DNA from: Burkholderiales bacterium
Lineage (GTDB): Bacteria; Pseudomonadota; Gammaproteobacteria; Burkholderiales; Burkholderiaceae_C
Assembly: GCA_947474755.1 (NCBI GenBank)
Contig: CANJJE010000012.1
Location: 1 to 64,000, forward strand
Length of the DNA stretch: 64,000 nt
Direction of reading: 5' to 3'
Shown here: one piece after another, positions 27,134-36,777 of the stretch
How the letters are laid out: each line of letters begins with the position of its first letter
How positions within the stretch are numbered: the stretch's first letter is position 1
Notes under the pieces: model-generated
The model's database searches: none
The model's input: only the letters and a program-made list of their open reading frames with translations
Told to the model about the DNA's origin: nothing
Position numbers and translations under genes: made by a program

Positions 27134-28708
27134 ATGAAATACAGCGACCTCCGAGAGTTTTGTGCCGGTCTGGAAGCAGCCGGTGAACTCCGACGCGTCG
27201 CTGAGCCCCTGTCGGCGCGGCTTGAGATGACAGCGCTCAGCGATCGGGTGCTGCGCGCCGGCGGGCCCGCCTTGTGGTTCGAGCACCCCCTCGGTTCGGG
27301 GGGGCAGCACAAAATTCCGGCCTTGACAAATCTGTTCGGAACGACGAAGCGTGTCGCGATGGGCATGGGCGCAGCCGATGTCGGCGAGTTGCGCGACATC
27401 GGGCGCGTGCTCGCCAGCCTGAAGGAACCCGAGCCGCCCAAGGACCTGAAAGACACAGGTCGGCTGCTGCACCTGGTCAAATCGCTGTGGGACATGAAGC
27501 CGGCGACGGTGCGCCAGGCGGCCTGCCAGCAGGTCGTCATCGAAGGTGCGGACATCGATCTGCTGGGCCTGCTGCCAGTACAGACCTGCTGGCCGGGTGA
27601 TGTGGGGCCGCTGATCACCTGGGGTCTGGTCGTCACGCGCGGGCCGCAAGGCGGGCCGAATCCGCGCCGCAGGCAGAACCTGGGCATCTATCGCCAGCAG
27701 GTCGTCGCCCGCCACCAGGTCATCATGCGCTGGCTTGCGCATCGTGGCGGGGCGCTTGATTTCCGCGACTTCGCCCGTGCCAACCCTGGCCAGCCATTCC
27801 CGATCGTCGTGGCCTTGGGTGCCGATCCCGCGACCATCCTGGGCGCGGTCACCCCGGTGCCTGACACCCTTGGGGAGTACCAGTTCGCCGGCTTGCTGCG
27901 GGGCAGCCGCACCGAAGTTGTCGACTCGGGCGTCGGCGATGCGGGGGTGATGCTGCAGGTGCCAGCCAGCGCCGAGATCGTGCTCGAAGGCCACATCCCG
28001 ATTGCCGCGCCGGGCTACACCGGCCACAGCGAACACGGCATTGCGCTGAAGGAGATCGGTGGCTATCTGCATGCGCTGGAAGGCCCGTTCGGCGACCACA
28101 CCGGCTATTACAACGAGCAGGACTGGTTCCCGGTGTTCGAAATCAGTCGCCTGACGCATCGGCGCGATCCGATCTACCACTCCACCTACACCGGCAAGCC
28201 GCCCGACGAGCCTGCCATCCTGGGCGTGGCGCTGAACGAGGTGTTCGTGCCCATCCTGCAGAAGCAGTTTCCGGAGATCACCGACTTCTACCTGCCGCCC
28301 GAAGGCTGCAGCTACCGGATGGCGATCATCAGCATCAAGAAAGCCTACCCCGGCCACGCCAAGCGGCTGATGTTCGGGCTGTGGAGCTTCCTGCGGCAGT
28401 TCATGTACACCAAGTTCATCGTGGTGACCGACGATGACGTGGACATCCGCTGCTGGCCCGACGTGATCTGGGCGATCACCACCCGCATGGACCCGGTGCG
28501 CGATGTGACGCTGGTCGAGAACACGCCGATCGACTACCTCGACTTCGCTTCGCCGGTGAGCGGCCTGGGCGGCAAGATGGGGCTGGACGCCACGAACAAG
28601 TGGCCCGGTGAGACGTCGCGTGAATGGGGCCGCACGATCGCGATGGACGCCGCAGTGGAAGACAAGGTGGCGGCGGTGTTCGACCAGATCATGCGGGCGC
28701 AACGCTGA
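27134..28708 (+). CDS. ubiD: 4-hydroxy-3-polyprenylbenzoate decarboxylase UbiD
   Basis: This 524-residue prenyl-FMN-dependent decarboxylase of ubiquinone synthesis has N-terminal [19 protein letters not shown] and the family blocks [19 protein letters not shown] and [10 protein letters not shown]-terminal [20 protein letters not shown] and DPVRD are also present. The E-x3-D-R style acidic residues around the active site are conserved in this region. Upstream is AT-rich without a clear Shine-Dalgarno, so the ATG rests on homology to the usual N-terminus. Confidence 0.95.
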   Translation: MKYSDLREFCAGLEAAGELRRVAEPLSARLEMTALSDRVLRAGGPALWFEHPLGSGGQHKIPALTNLFGTTKRVAMGMGAADVGELRDIGRVLASLKEPEPPKDLKDTGRLLHLVKSLWDMKPATVRQAACQQVVIEGADIDLLGLLPVQTCWPGDVGPLITWGLVVTRGPQGGPNPRRRQNLGIYRQQVVARHQVIMRWLAHRGGALDFRDFARANPGQPFPIVVALGADPATILGAVTPVPDTLGEYQFAGLLRGSRTEVVDSGVGDAGVMLQVPASAEIVLEGHIPIAAPGYTGHSEHGIALKEIGGYLHALEGPFGDHTGYYNEQDWFPVFEISRLTHRRDPIYHSTYTGKPPDEPAILGVALNEVFVPILQKQFPEITDFYLPPEGCSYRMAIISIKKAYPGHAKRLMFGLWSFLRQFMYTKFIVVTDDDVDIRCWPDVIWAITTRMDPVRDVTLVENTPIDYLDFASPVSGLGGKMGLDATNKWPGETSREWGRTIAMDAAVEDKVAAVFDQIMRAQR

Positions 28709-28816
28709 CCGACGCGAGAATCCGAAACAGCGCTTGCGCTTCGCTCGTCCTGGGGGTGCTGCGGTCGGGAGCGGTTCTTGTTTGTGGAGTGGAATTCGAG
28801 GCTTGCCCCTCGTGAG

Positions 28817-28836
28817 TACTGTATAAAAAAACAGTA
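28817..28836 (+). promoter_or_regulatory. LexA (SOS) box upstream of imuA
   Basis: The 20-base TACTGTATAAAAAAACAGTA is an almost perfect CTGT-N8-ACAG LexA operator. It ends 12 bases before the imuA start and overlaps a TATATT -10-like hexamer (28835-28840). This predicts LexA repression and DNA-damage induction of imuA-imuB. Confidence 0.92.
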
Positions 28837-28848
28837 TATTGGGGCGCC

Positions 28849-29709
28849 ATGTCTGCGCCTTCTCCTCCACTTCCACCCTCTGCTGTCTGCACTGCTTCTG
28901 CATTCGGCGCCATTCCTGAACATCTGCGTCCGGTGCTGTGGCGCGGCGACCAGATGGATGGCGCGTTCGACCGAGTCTTGCCCAGTGGCTTCGCCACGCT
29001 CGACGCGCAGCTGCCTGGGGGGGGTTGGCCGCGTCGCGCATTGACCGAGTTGCTGCTGCCGCACCCCGGTGTCGGCGAGATCCGCCTGCTCGGCCCCTGT
29101 CTGACCGCCATTCAGCAACAAGGCCGACTGGTGATGCTGTTCGATCCACCCGCCAGGCTGTCAGCTCAGGCGCTCACGCAGTTGGGTTTCGATGCAGGCC
29201 AGTTGCTGGTCGTGCACACCCGCGCCCGTGTCATCCCGGGATCCGACAGCCTGTGGGCTTTCGAGCAGGCCTTGAAGAGCGGCCACGTTGGCGCGACGCT
29301 GGCCTGGCTGCCACCCCGTTTGCGCGCCGATCGGTTGCGCCGCCTGCAAGTGGCGGCACAAGCGCACGACGGGCCAGCCTTCGTGCTGCGGGAGTGGGCG
29401 GCGCAGCAGCGCCCCACGGCCGCGCCGCTGCGGCTGGCGCTGCGCGCAGGAGGCGCCGACAGGCTGGAGCTGAAGATGCTGAAACGTCGCGGGCCACCAC
29501 TGGGATCGCCCATCATGTTGGACTTGTCGCCGGTGTTGTCGGATGCCTTGCACGAGCAGGCCTGGCGGCGCCAACGAGACATGGCACAGCCAGCCCCGCA
29601 GCTTGTCGAGCCGCATGTTCACGAATCCAGCCAGGCCGGCGGTCAGGTCTGCTCGAGCCGTGTCGAAGCCATGCCGCTGCCGGCTGCCACCTTCGTCAGC
29701 CTCGTCTGA
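28849..29709 (+). CDS. imuA: SOS mutagenesis protein ImuA (RecA-like)
   Basis: This 286-residue protein resembles SulA/RecA-like ImuA. It has the family start VLPSGFATLDAQLPGGGWPRRALTELL and the GEIRLLGPCL and WLPPRLRADRLRRLQVAAQ blocks. The usual Walker-A Lys-Thr of RecA is not seen, as in other ImuA proteins. It acts with ImuB and ImuC (DnaE2) in SOS translesion synthesis. The LexA box immediately upstream supports the call. Because the -10 lies so close, the mRNA leader would be very short. Confidence 0.9.
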   Translation: MSAPSPPLPPSAVCTASAFGAIPEHLRPVLWRGDQMDGAFDRVLPSGFATLDAQLPGGGWPRRALTELLLPHPGVGEIRLLGPCLTAIQQQGRLVMLFDPPARLSAQALTQLGFDAGQLLVVHTRARVIPGSDSLWAFEQALKSGHVGATLAWLPPRLRADRLRRLQVAAQAHDGPAFVLREWAAQQRPTAAPLRLALRAGGADRLELKMLKRRGPPLGSPIMLDLSPVLSDALHEQAWRRQRDMAQPAPQLVEPHVHESSQAGGQVCSSRVEAMPLPAATFVSLV

Positions 29710-29730
29710 TCTCGTCGCGCGGCGTTGGTC

Positions 29731-31302
29731 ATGCTGTGGATCGCGCTGCACCTGCCGCGCCTGTCATTCGAATCGTGGCTGGCCGTGCTGCCGCCTGATC
29801 AGCGCGAGCAGCCCGCGGCGTTGATGGGTGCCCGCGAGGTGCTGATGTGCAACCCCGCGGCGCAGCGGCTGGGCGTGCGGCCTGGGCTGCAGCGCGTCAC
29901 CGCACTGGCGCTGGCACCTCAGTTGCATCTCGGTCAGGCTGATGCTGCGCGCGACCAGCAGGCACTCACCAGCGTGGCGCATGTGGCACTGGCGTTCACA
30001 CCTGCGGTCTGCTGGGCGGACGCATCCGAGTCTGCTGCTGCGCACACTGTGCTGCTGCAGGTGCAGGCCAGCCTGCGCTACTTCGGTGGGCTGGCTGCGT
30101 TGCTGCAGCGTCTGCGCGCTGCGCTGGCGCCACTGAACTGCACGGTGCGATTCGCCAGTGCGCCCACAGCCAAGGGCGCCGCGGTGCTGGCATGTTGCGC
30201 CGACAACGGCAGCAACGAACTTCATGCGGCCGATCTGTCGCAGCTCGAACGGCTGCTTGATGCGGCCCCGCTGTGGCTGATCGGTACCGGTCGCCCGCAG
30301 TGGGACCAGCTCGACAGCATGGGTCTGGGCACGTTCGGCGCCTTGCGCCGTCTGCCGCGTCAGGCCCTGCTGCGCCGTTTCGGCCCGGCCTTGCTCGATG
30401 AGATCGACACGGTGCTGGGCGCACGCTGCGAGTCTCCGCCAGCCTGGATCACCCTGCCCGAGACTTTCGAGGCACGCATCGAATTGCAGACTCGCGCCGA
30501 CACCACCGACCAGTTGCTCCATGGCGCCCAGTTGCTGATCGAGCCCTTGCTCGCCTGGGCGCGCGCGCAGCAGGCGCGGGTGCGGCGTTGCACACTGTTC
30601 ATGCACCACGAGCGGCATCGTCGGCAGGGAGGTGATGTGCCGGCCACCACAGAACTGTCCATCGCGCTGGCTGAAGCATCGTGCGATGCGACCCATCTGT
30701 CGGTGCTGCTGCGTGAGCGGCTGGCCCACCTGTCGCTGCCCGCCCCGACGCTGGAGTTGCGGCTGCACTGCGCCGACGTGGTTCGCGGTTCGCTGCACAG
30801 CGCCGAGTTGTTCGCGTCGGCGCGCGGTGAACGCGAAGGCTTGATCCGGCTGATCGAGCGCCTGCAGGCCCGCCTGGGCGCGCAGCAGGTGCAGCGCCTG
30901 CTGCCGGTGGCCGACCACCGTCCCGAGTGCGACGGGGCGCTCCATGCGGTGTCGGCCGATGCGGTGGGGCCGGCTGCATCCACCGCGCGGCGCTCGTCAC
31001 CTGCCCGACATGCGATGCCCGAACATGGACGCAGCACCGCTCCGCGCCCGCTCTGGTTGCTGAACGAGCCGCAGCGCCTGCCCGAACGACAATCACGGCC
31101 TTGGCTCGACGGGCAGCCGCTGCAGCTGTTGTGCGGCCCGGAGCGCATCGAGGCGGGCTGGTGGGATGCGCCGCTCGCCGGGCGGGATTACTTCATTGCA
31201 CAGACACCCGATGGCGCGCTGGTGTGGCTGTATCGGGCGCGCCTGCCGCTGTCGGTGGCCGAGGATGCGCAAGGCTGGTTTGTGCACGGCCGCTTCGGCT
31301 GA
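29731..31302 (+). CDS. imuB: Inactive Y-family DNA polymerase ImuB
   Basis: The 523-residue protein has a Y-family polymerase fold, but its N-terminus reads MLWIALHLPRLSFES where active enzymes have a DxDxFFASVE catalytic start, so it is a non-catalytic adaptor as known for ImuB. The thumb/finger elements [20 protein letters not shown] and the ImuB C-terminal domain (GPERIEAGWWD, RDYFIAQT) are present. It bridges ImuA, ImuC and the beta clamp. The ATG at 29731 was chosen over a TTG at 29725. No dnaE2/imuC follows; greB is next. Confidence 0.92.
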   Translation: MLWIALHLPRLSFESWLAVLPPDQREQPAALMGAREVLMCNPAAQRLGVRPGLQRVTALALAPQLHLGQADAARDQQALTSVAHVALAFTPAVCWADASESAAAHTVLLQVQASLRYFGGLAALLQRLRAALAPLNCTVRFASAPTAKGAAVLACCADNGSNELHAADLSQLERLLDAAPLWLIGTGRPQWDQLDSMGLGTFGALRRLPRQALLRRFGPALLDEIDTVLGARCESPPAWITLPETFEARIELQTRADTTDQLLHGAQLLIEPLLAWARAQQARVRRCTLFMHHERHRRQGGDVPATTELSIALAEASCDATHLSVLLRERLAHLSLPAPTLELRLHCADVVRGSLHSAELFASARGEREGLIRLIERLQARLGAQQVQRLLPVADHRPECDGALHAVSADAVGPAASTARRSSPARHAMPEHGRSTAPRPLWLLNEPQRLPERQSRPWLDGQPLQLLCGPERIEAGWWDAPLAGRDYFIAQTPDGALVWLYRARLPLSVAEDAQGWFVHGRFG

Positions 31303-31339
31303 CCCGCATCGGTGATATTCAAGCCTTCAGGCACTGCCC

Positions 31340-31906
31340 ATGAACAAAGCCTTCACCAAGGAACCCGACGACGCCGATGACGATGATGCCGAATCGTCCG
31401 CGCCAGCGATGCCGGCGGGCGTCAAGAACTACATCACGCCGGCCGGCTACGCCCGGTTGCGTGCCGAGTTGCTGAGCCTGCTGGACGTGGAGCGCCCGAA
31501 AGTGGTCGAGATCGTGTCGTGGGCGGCGAAGAACGGCGACCGATCCGAGAACGGTGATTACCTCTACGGCAAGAAGCGGCTGCGTGAAATCGACCGCCGC
31601 ATCCGTTTCCTCACCAAGCGGCTGGACATCGCCGAGGTGGTCGATCCGTCAGTGCACTGTGGCGCCGATCAGGTGTTCTTCGGCGCCACGGTGCGCTACG
31701 TCAATGCCCGAGACGAGCAGCGCACGATCACGATCAAGGGTGTCGATGAGTCCGACAGCGCGGCTGGTGAAATCAGCTGGATCGCGCCGATGGCGCGTGC
31801 ACTGCTCGGTGCCCGCGTCGGCGATGAAGTCCGTGTGCAGACGCCCGCGGGTGTGGATCTGGTCGAGGTGCTGGCAGTGAGCTACCCGCGCGCTGGCGTC
31901 AGCTGA
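31340..31906 (+). CDS. greB: Transcription elongation factor GreB
   Basis: This 188-residue factor has an acidic N-terminal tail, then the GreA/GreB coiled-coil NTD with tip acidic residues in AKNGDRSENGDYLYGKKRL, and the FKBP-like C-terminal domain ending in VDLVEVLAVSYP. It stimulates RNA cleavage in backtracked RNA polymerase. It converges with the (p)ppGpp synthetase gene with 17 bases between stops. Confidence 0.93.
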   Translation: MNKAFTKEPDDADDDDAESSAPAMPAGVKNYITPAGYARLRAELLSLLDVERPKVVEIVSWAAKNGDRSENGDYLYGKKRLREIDRRIRFLTKRLDIAEVVDPSVHCGADQVFFGATVRYVNARDEQRTITIKGVDESDSAAGEISWIAPMARALLGARVGDEVRVQTPAGVDLVEVLAVSYPRAGVS

Positions 31907-31923
31907 ACATCGCGCGCGCAGGC

Positions 31924-34200
31924 TCAGGGTTTGGTGCGGCTGATGCGCAGCACCGCTGCCGATCGTTTCAGCGTGCGCATCACCTCGGCCAGGTGCAGCC
32001 GGTCGCGTACCGCCAGCAGCAGCTTCAGTTCCGCCGTCTCCGCTGCTGCCTGGTCGCCCATGTCGATGTGGGTGATGTCGGCCTCGGCAGCCGCGATGGC
32101 GGTAGCCACTTCGGCCAGTACGCCCTTGCCGTTTTTCAGCAGCACCGCGATGCCGGTTTCGAACGCGCGTATTGGCTGCTCGGCCCAGTCCACGCTCAGT
32201 CCGTCTTCGCTGCCACGTCCGAGCAATCGCTTGCCGACGGCGCAGTCGCTGGTGTGGATCTGCAGGCCTTCACCGCGGCCGAGATGGCCCATGATCGAAT
32301 CGCCCGGGATCGGCCGACAGCAGGTGGCCAACTGGATCGATGCGCCTTCGCTGCCGTCGATCAGGACCATGCCTTGCGACGGCGTGGCTTCGTCAGCTCC
32401 ATAGCGGCCCAGTGTCAGAGTCACCGCATCGGGTCGCACACCTCGCTCGGTCAGCAGCCGCGCCATGCGCTTGGCGACCATGGACGCTATCTTGCGCCCG
32501 ACGCCGATGTCGGTCAGCAGCTCTTCGCGACTGCGGTTTCCGCTCCAGCGCAGCAGCGCCGGCCAGGCGGACGACGGCCCGCCGGGGCCATCATCCTGCG
32601 GCATCGTCATGCCTTCGGCCCTCAGCGCCTGTGCCAGCATCTTGGCGCCGAGGTCCTGCGACTCCTCCTGCTCCATCGTCTTCAGGTGGTGCCTGATCTT
32701 CGAGCGCGCGCGGCCGGTGCGTACGAAATTCAGCCAGCCCGGGTTTGGCCGCGCGCCAGGCGCAATCACGATGTCGACCACATCGCCGCTGCGCAGCTCA
32801 GTACGCAGCGCCACGGGCTCACCGTTGACCTTGGCGGCCACGCAGTGGTCGCCGACATCGGAGTGGATCGCATATGCAAAATCGACCGGCGTGGCCCCGC
32901 GCGGCAGCGCGAGGATCTTCGACTTCGGCGTGAACACATACACCGCGTCAGGGAACAGATCGATCTTGACGTGTTCAAGGAACTCGCTCGCGTCGCGGGT
33001 CTCGTCCTGGATGTCGATCAGCGACTGCAGCCACATGGCACCGAGCCGCTGAGCTTCCTGCGTGTGCTGCGGACCGTTGCCCTTGGATTTGTACATCCAG
33101 TGCGCGGCAATCCCTTTTTCGGCCACCGCGTGCATCGGCTCGGTGCGGATCTGGAATTCGACTGCGGTGCCCAGCGGGCTGACCAGCGTGGTGTGCAATG
33201 ACTGGTAACCGTTGGCTTTCGGGATCGCGATGTAGTCCTTGAAGCGTCCCGGCAGCGGTTTGTAAAGCTGGTGCAACACCCCCAATGCCAGGTAGCACTC
33301 GGGCAGCGTGGCGACGACGATGCGAAAGCCGAAGATGTCGCTGACCTGGGCAAAGCTCAGGTGCTTGGATCGCATCTTTCCGTAAATGGAAAACAGCGTC
33401 TTCTCCCGGCCGTAGACCTGCACTTGCAGCTTGGCCTGAGAGAACGACTTCTCGACGTCGCGCTGGATGCGGTCGACCAGGTCGCGCCGGTTGCCTCGGG
33501 CCTTGAAGACCGCTTTCGACAAGGCGCTGTAGCGCCAGGGCCGCAGATGCTGAAACGACAGCTCCTGCAACTGGCGGTAGGTCTGGTTCAGTCCCAGCCG
33601 GTGCGCGATCGGCGCGTAGATGTCCAGTGTTTCGCGGGCGATGCGCGCGCGCTTGTCTGTCGCCACAGACTCCATCGTGCGCATGTTGTGCAGCCGATCA
33701 GCGAGCTTGATCAGGATCACACGCACATCACGCGCCATTGCCAGAAGCATCTTGCGAAATGACTCAGCCTGCGATTCCTCGCGGGTTGAAAACTGCAGCT
33801 TGTCGAGCTTGGTCAGTCCGTCGACGAGTTCGGCGGTCGGTGCGCCGAAGCGCTCGATCAACTCGGCCTTCGTGATGCCGCAGTCTTCCATCGCGTCGTG
33901 CATCAACGCCGCCATGATGGCCTGCGCGTCGAGCTTCCATTCGGCACACAGGCCTGCGACTGCGATGGGGTGGGTGATGTAGGGCTCGCCACTCGCGCGG
34001 TACTGGCCCAGATGCGCTTCGTCGGCGAATCGGTAGGCGTCGCGGACCCGACGGATGTCGGCTGGGTCGAGGTAGTCGAGCTTGCTGGTCAGGGCGTCGA
34101 ACGATGCGGCCGCAGCATCGGTGGGCGCAGTCGCGGTGCTCGGTCGACGCCGCACCGCGTTGATCGCTTCCTTGACGGTGTCACCGATCAGATTGCCCAT
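31924..34200 (-). CDS. spoT: Bifunctional (p)ppGpp synthetase/hydrolase SpoT/RelA
   Basis: This 758-residue protein is in Rel-family order. The HD hydrolase domain has HD...ED at about 101-106, ALMHDAMEDCG. The synthetase domain contains FGFRIVV and KANGYQSLHTT. A TGS domain (VYVFTPKSKILALPRGATPVDFAYAIHSD) and a C-terminal ACT domain (GIAVLLKNGKGVLAEVATAI) follow. An intact HD motif indicates that hydrolase activity is retained. It is downstream of rpoZ but separated by a terminator, so it must also have its own promoter in 34201-34265. Confidence 0.93.
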   Translation of the reverse strand: MGNLIGDTVKEAINAVRRRPSTATAPTDAAAASFDALTSKLDYLDPADIRRVRDAYRFADEAHLGQYRASGEPYITHPIAVAGLCAEWKLDAQAIMAALMHDAMEDCGITKAELIERFGAPTAELVDGLTKLDKLQFSTREESQAESFRKMLLAMARDVRVILIKLADRLHNMRTMESVATDKRARIARETLDIYAPIAHRLGLNQTYRQLQELSFQHLRPWRYSALSKAVFKARGNRRDLVDRIQRDVEKSFSQAKLQVQVYGREKTLFSIYGKMRSKHLSFAQVSDIFGFRIVVATLPECYLALGVLHQLYKPLPGRFKDYIAIPKANGYQSLHTTLVSPLGTAVEFQIRTEPMHAVAEKGIAAHWMYKSKGNGPQHTQEAQRLGAMWLQSLIDIQDETRDASEFLEHVKIDLFPDAVYVFTPKSKILALPRGATPVDFAYAIHSDVGDHCVAAKVNGEPVALRTELRSGDVVDIVIAPGARPNPGWLNFVRTGRARSKIRHHLKTMEQEESQDLGAKMLAQALRAEGMTMPQDDGPGGPSSAWPALLRWSGNRSREELLTDIGVGRKIASMVAKRMARLLTERGVRPDAVTLTLGRYGADEATPSQGMVLIDGSEGASIQLATCCRPIPGDSIMGHLGRGEGLQIHTSDCAVGKRLLGRGSEDGLSVDWAEQPIRAFETGIAVLLKNGKGVLAEVATAIAAAEADITHIDMGDQAAAETAELKLLLAVRDRLHLAEVMRTLKRSAAVLRISRTKP

Positions 34201-34267
34201 CTGGCTAATTTATCCCGTATTGAATGGGCCAGACTTCGGGCTGTCATCCAGGGCGGTTGCTGACCAT

Positions 34268-34295
34268 GAAAAACGGCCCCAGAGGGCCGTTTTTT
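34268..34295. terminator. Intrinsic terminator after rpoZ
   Basis: A 7-bp stem (ACGGCCC/GGGCCGT, 34273-34290, loop CAGA) is flanked by A5 on one side and T6 on the other, so it can act in both directions. On the minus strand it lies directly after the rpoZ stop and before spoT. Confidence 0.85.
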
Positions 34296-34318
34296 CATCA
34301 AGTGCAGCAAGTTGTCGA

Positions 34319-34522
34319 TCAGACAGGTACCTTGCGCAGCATTTCGATGCCGACTTCGCCGGCGGCAATCTCGCGCAGCGCGGTCACGCCGGGCTTGTTC
34401 TTGGTTTCGATCTTCGGGGCGTGGCCTTGGCTGAGCATGCGGGCACGGTAGGTGGCCGCCAGCACCAGCTGGAATCGGTTGGGAATCTGAACGAGACAAT
34501 CTTCCACGGTGATGCGGGCCAT
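34319..34522 (-). CDS. rpoZ: RNA polymerase omega subunit
   Basis: The 67-residue subunit starts [20 protein letters not shown] with the family helix [13 protein letters not shown] and ends in [18 protein letters not shown]. Omega assists beta-prime folding and contributes to ppGpp binding. The conserved start at 34522 was preferred over the longer frame from 34621. Between gmk and spoT, the standard gmk-rpoZ-spoT order. Confidence 0.95.
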   Translation of the reverse strand: MARITVEDCLVQIPNRFQLVLAATYRARMLSQGHAPKIETKNKPGVTALREIAAGEVGIEMLRKVPV

Positions 34523-34565
34523 GCGGTGCTCCAGAGGTGTGACGGTGGCTGTCTCGACCGCAGGT

Positions 34566-35186
34566 TCAGTCGAGATTGAGTGCCTGAAATACGGCGGGCT
34601 TGTTCTTGGACAACACCGCATAACGCAGCCGTTGCGAATGAACGATGGTTTTCAGATCGAAAACCGCCGTTTCGAATAAGCCGTTGATGATAACAAAGTC
34701 GAAGTGCCTGGCCTGGGCTACTTCATGCCGCGCATTGACCAGTCGCTGAGCGATCACGTCGGGATGATCTTCCCCCCGCCGATTCAGTCGCTGCGCCAAC
34801 TCTTCCCAGCTCGGCGGCAGGATGAACACCAGAACCGTATCCGGGAAAAGCTGCTTGATCTGCAGCGCACCTTGCCAGTCGATCTCCAGCACCACGTCGT
34901 GACCTTGCGAGATGCGGCTGTCGATGGCAGCGTGTGATGTGCCGTAAAGGTTGCCATGGACCTCGGCCCATTCAATGAATTTCCCGGCGGCAACCATTGC
35001 GCGGAATTCGGGCTCGCTGACGAAGTGATATTCACGCCCCTCCTGTTCCTGGCCTCTGGGTGGCCGTGTGGTGTGCGATACCGACACGCCGAGGTGGGAA
35101 TCCATCTCCAGCAACGCCTTGACAAGACTTGATTTGCCTGCACCACTGGGCGCTGCGACCACGAAAAGGCTGCCTGCTTGCTGCAT
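34566..35186 (-). CDS. gmk: Guanylate kinase
   Basis: This 206-residue enzyme phosphorylates GMP to GDP. It has P-loop [11 protein letters not shown] (residues 12-20), GMP-binding [20 protein letters not shown] and the lid [15 protein letters not shown]. It is divergent from prsR, with 160 bases between them that contain two short inverted repeats. Confidence 0.96.
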   Translation of the reverse strand: MQQAGSLFVVAAPSGAGKSSLVKALLEMDSHLGVSVSHTTRPPRGQEQEGREYHFVSEPEFRAMVAAGKFIEWAEVHGNLYGTSHAAIDSRISQGHDVVLEIDWQGALQIKQLFPDTVLVFILPPSWEELAQRLNRRGEDHPDVIAQRLVNARHEVAQARHFDFVIINGLFETAVFDLKTIVHSQRLRYAVLSKNKPAVFQALNLD

Positions 35187-35220
35187 GGTGAGTCACTCCG
35201 GAGGGCGAGCGGATGATTCG

Positions 35221-35258
35221 GTCGCAGATGGCGACATCGACATTGGCACGCATTGCCA
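35221..35258. promoter_or_regulatory. Two inverted repeats between gmk and prsR
   Basis: GTCGC-N5-GCGAC (35221-35235) and TGGCA-N5-TGCCA (35244-35258) lie side by side in the divergent region. Both have the same 5-base spacer, as dimeric regulator sites often do. No regulator can be named. Confidence 0.35.
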
Positions 35259-35346
35259 CATATTCATCAATAAACGCGCCAGTGTCGGCGGGTACGAGTG
35301 TGAGAATTCAGGCGGGATCACGGGAGTCCCGACGCCTTATCTTCGG

Positions 35347-36756
35347 ATGATCATGACCTCGGACACGCGACCACCATTGCTGATTGTGGAGGATGACTTC
35401 GCACTCCAGAAACAGATCAAATGGTCTCTGGACCGCTTCGAGTCTGTCACCGCGGATGACCGTGTCACAGCGCTGGCCCAGTTTCGGCGTCATGCACCCG
35501 CCGTGGTCACGATGGATCTTGGCCTGCCACCGAATCCCGATTCGGTGCAGGAGGGCTTCAAGCTGCTTGAGCAGATGATCGAGCTCAATCCTGATGTCAA
35601 GGTGATCGTGCTGACGGGGCAGAACGACCAGGCCAATGCGCTGCGGGCCATCGACCTCGGCGCCTACGACTTCCTGCCCAAGCCCTTCGATCCCGATATG
35701 CTGGGCCTGATCATCGGGCGGGCGTTTCGACTTTTCGATCTGCAAAGCGAGAACCGGCGACTACGCGACACGCAGTTTCCCGATGCGACTGGGGGGCTCA
35801 TCACACGCGATCAACAGATGCTGCGCATCGGACGCACGATCGAAAAAGTGGCGCCGAGCAACGCCACAGTCCTGCTGCTGGGTGAAAGCGGCACCGGCAA
35901 GGAGGTGCTGGCCACTGCGCTGCACCAGGCCTCCAAGCGCAGTGGCAAGTTCGTCGCCATCAATTGCGCGGCCATTCCCGAAAACCTGCTCGAAAGCGAA
36001 TTGTTCGGTTATGAGAAGGGCGCCTTCACTGGCGCAGCGAAAACCACTATCGGGCGCATCGAAACTGCCCACGGTGGAACGCTGATGCTCGATGAAATCG
36101 GCGATCTGCCGATGGCGCTACAGGCCAAGCTGTTGCGCTTTCTGCAGGAACGCACCATCGAGCGCATCGGCGGTCGGCAGGAGATTGCGGTCGATGTCCG
36201 TGTCGTCTGCGCCACCCATCAGGATCTGGGCGAGTTCATCAAGACGAACCGTTTCCGTCAGGATCTGTACTACCGGTTGGCCGAAATCGTCGTCGAGATT
36301 CCGCCGTTGCGTGCCCGCCAGGGCGATGCGGTCCTGCTGGCTCAAGCTTTTTTGCGGCGCTTCGCCCGCGAGCAAAGCCGCAGCGCGATGAGCTTCTCCG
36401 ATGATGCGTTGTCGGCCATCGATGCCTACGGCTGGCCAGGCAATGTGCGGGAATTGCTCAACGCCATCAAGCGCGTGTCCATCATGGCCGAGGGCAACCG
36501 GGTGACCAGCGACGATCTCAACCTGCCTCGATCTGCTGAGGCCGAGGCGGCTGCAGACCCGGTGCTCGATCTGCGCACCGTGCGAGATCAGGCCGAGCGC
36601 GGCGCGATCGTGATGGCCCTGGCGCGCGCCAACGGCAACATCGTCAAGGCCTCGGAACTGCTGGGGGTGACCCGTCCGACGCTTTACGATCTGATGCGCC
36701 GTCTGGGTATCCACTGGAAAGATTCTGACGCATCAGCGACCGCGTCGACCGACTGA
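35347..36756 (+). CDS. prsR: PEP-CTERM-box response regulator PrsR (sigma-54 activator)
   Basis: This 469-residue protein has a receiver domain (phospho-acceptor Asp in VVTMDLGLPP, about residue 56; KPFDPD), a sigma-54 AAA+ domain with Walker A GESGTGKE (about 179-186) and the GAFTGA loop (about 226), and a Fis-type HTH at the C-terminus (KASELLGVTRPTLYDLMRRLG). This matches the PrsR regulator of XrtA/PEP-CTERM gene sets. Its partner kinase PrsK is about 5.6 kb downstream, on the far side of an unrelated operon. Start 35347 or 35353; longer upstream frames run into gmk's promoter region. Confidence 0.9.
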   Translation: MIMTSDTRPPLLIVEDDFALQKQIKWSLDRFESVTADDRVTALAQFRRHAPAVVTMDLGLPPNPDSVQEGFKLLEQMIELNPDVKVIVLTGQNDQANALRAIDLGAYDFLPKPFDPDMLGLIIGRAFRLFDLQSENRRLRDTQFPDATGGLITRDQQMLRIGRTIEKVAPSNATVLLLGESGTGKEVLATALHQASKRSGKFVAINCAAIPENLLESELFGYEKGAFTGAAKTTIGRIETAHGGTLMLDEIGDLPMALQAKLLRFLQERTIERIGGRQEIAVDVRVVCATHQDLGEFIKTNRFRQDLYYRLAEIVVEIPPLRARQGDAVLLAQAFLRRFAREQSRSAMSFSDDALSAIDAYGWPGNVRELLNAIKRVSIMAEGNRVTSDDLNLPRSAEAEAAADPVLDLRTVRDQAERGAIVMALARANGNIVKASELLGVTRPTLYDLMRRLGIHWKDSDASATASTD

Positions 36757-36777
36757 AGCGATCGATCTGCAGCCTGG

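Noticed and set aside
27125-29149. Minus-strand open frame of 674 codons
   Set aside because: It runs antisense to ubiD and the start of imuA; composition is shadow-like and the plus-strand genes have clear domains.
35243-35258. TTGGCACGCATTGCC as a sigma-54 promoter for prsR
   Set aside because: Spacing between GG and GC is 8, not 10 bases.
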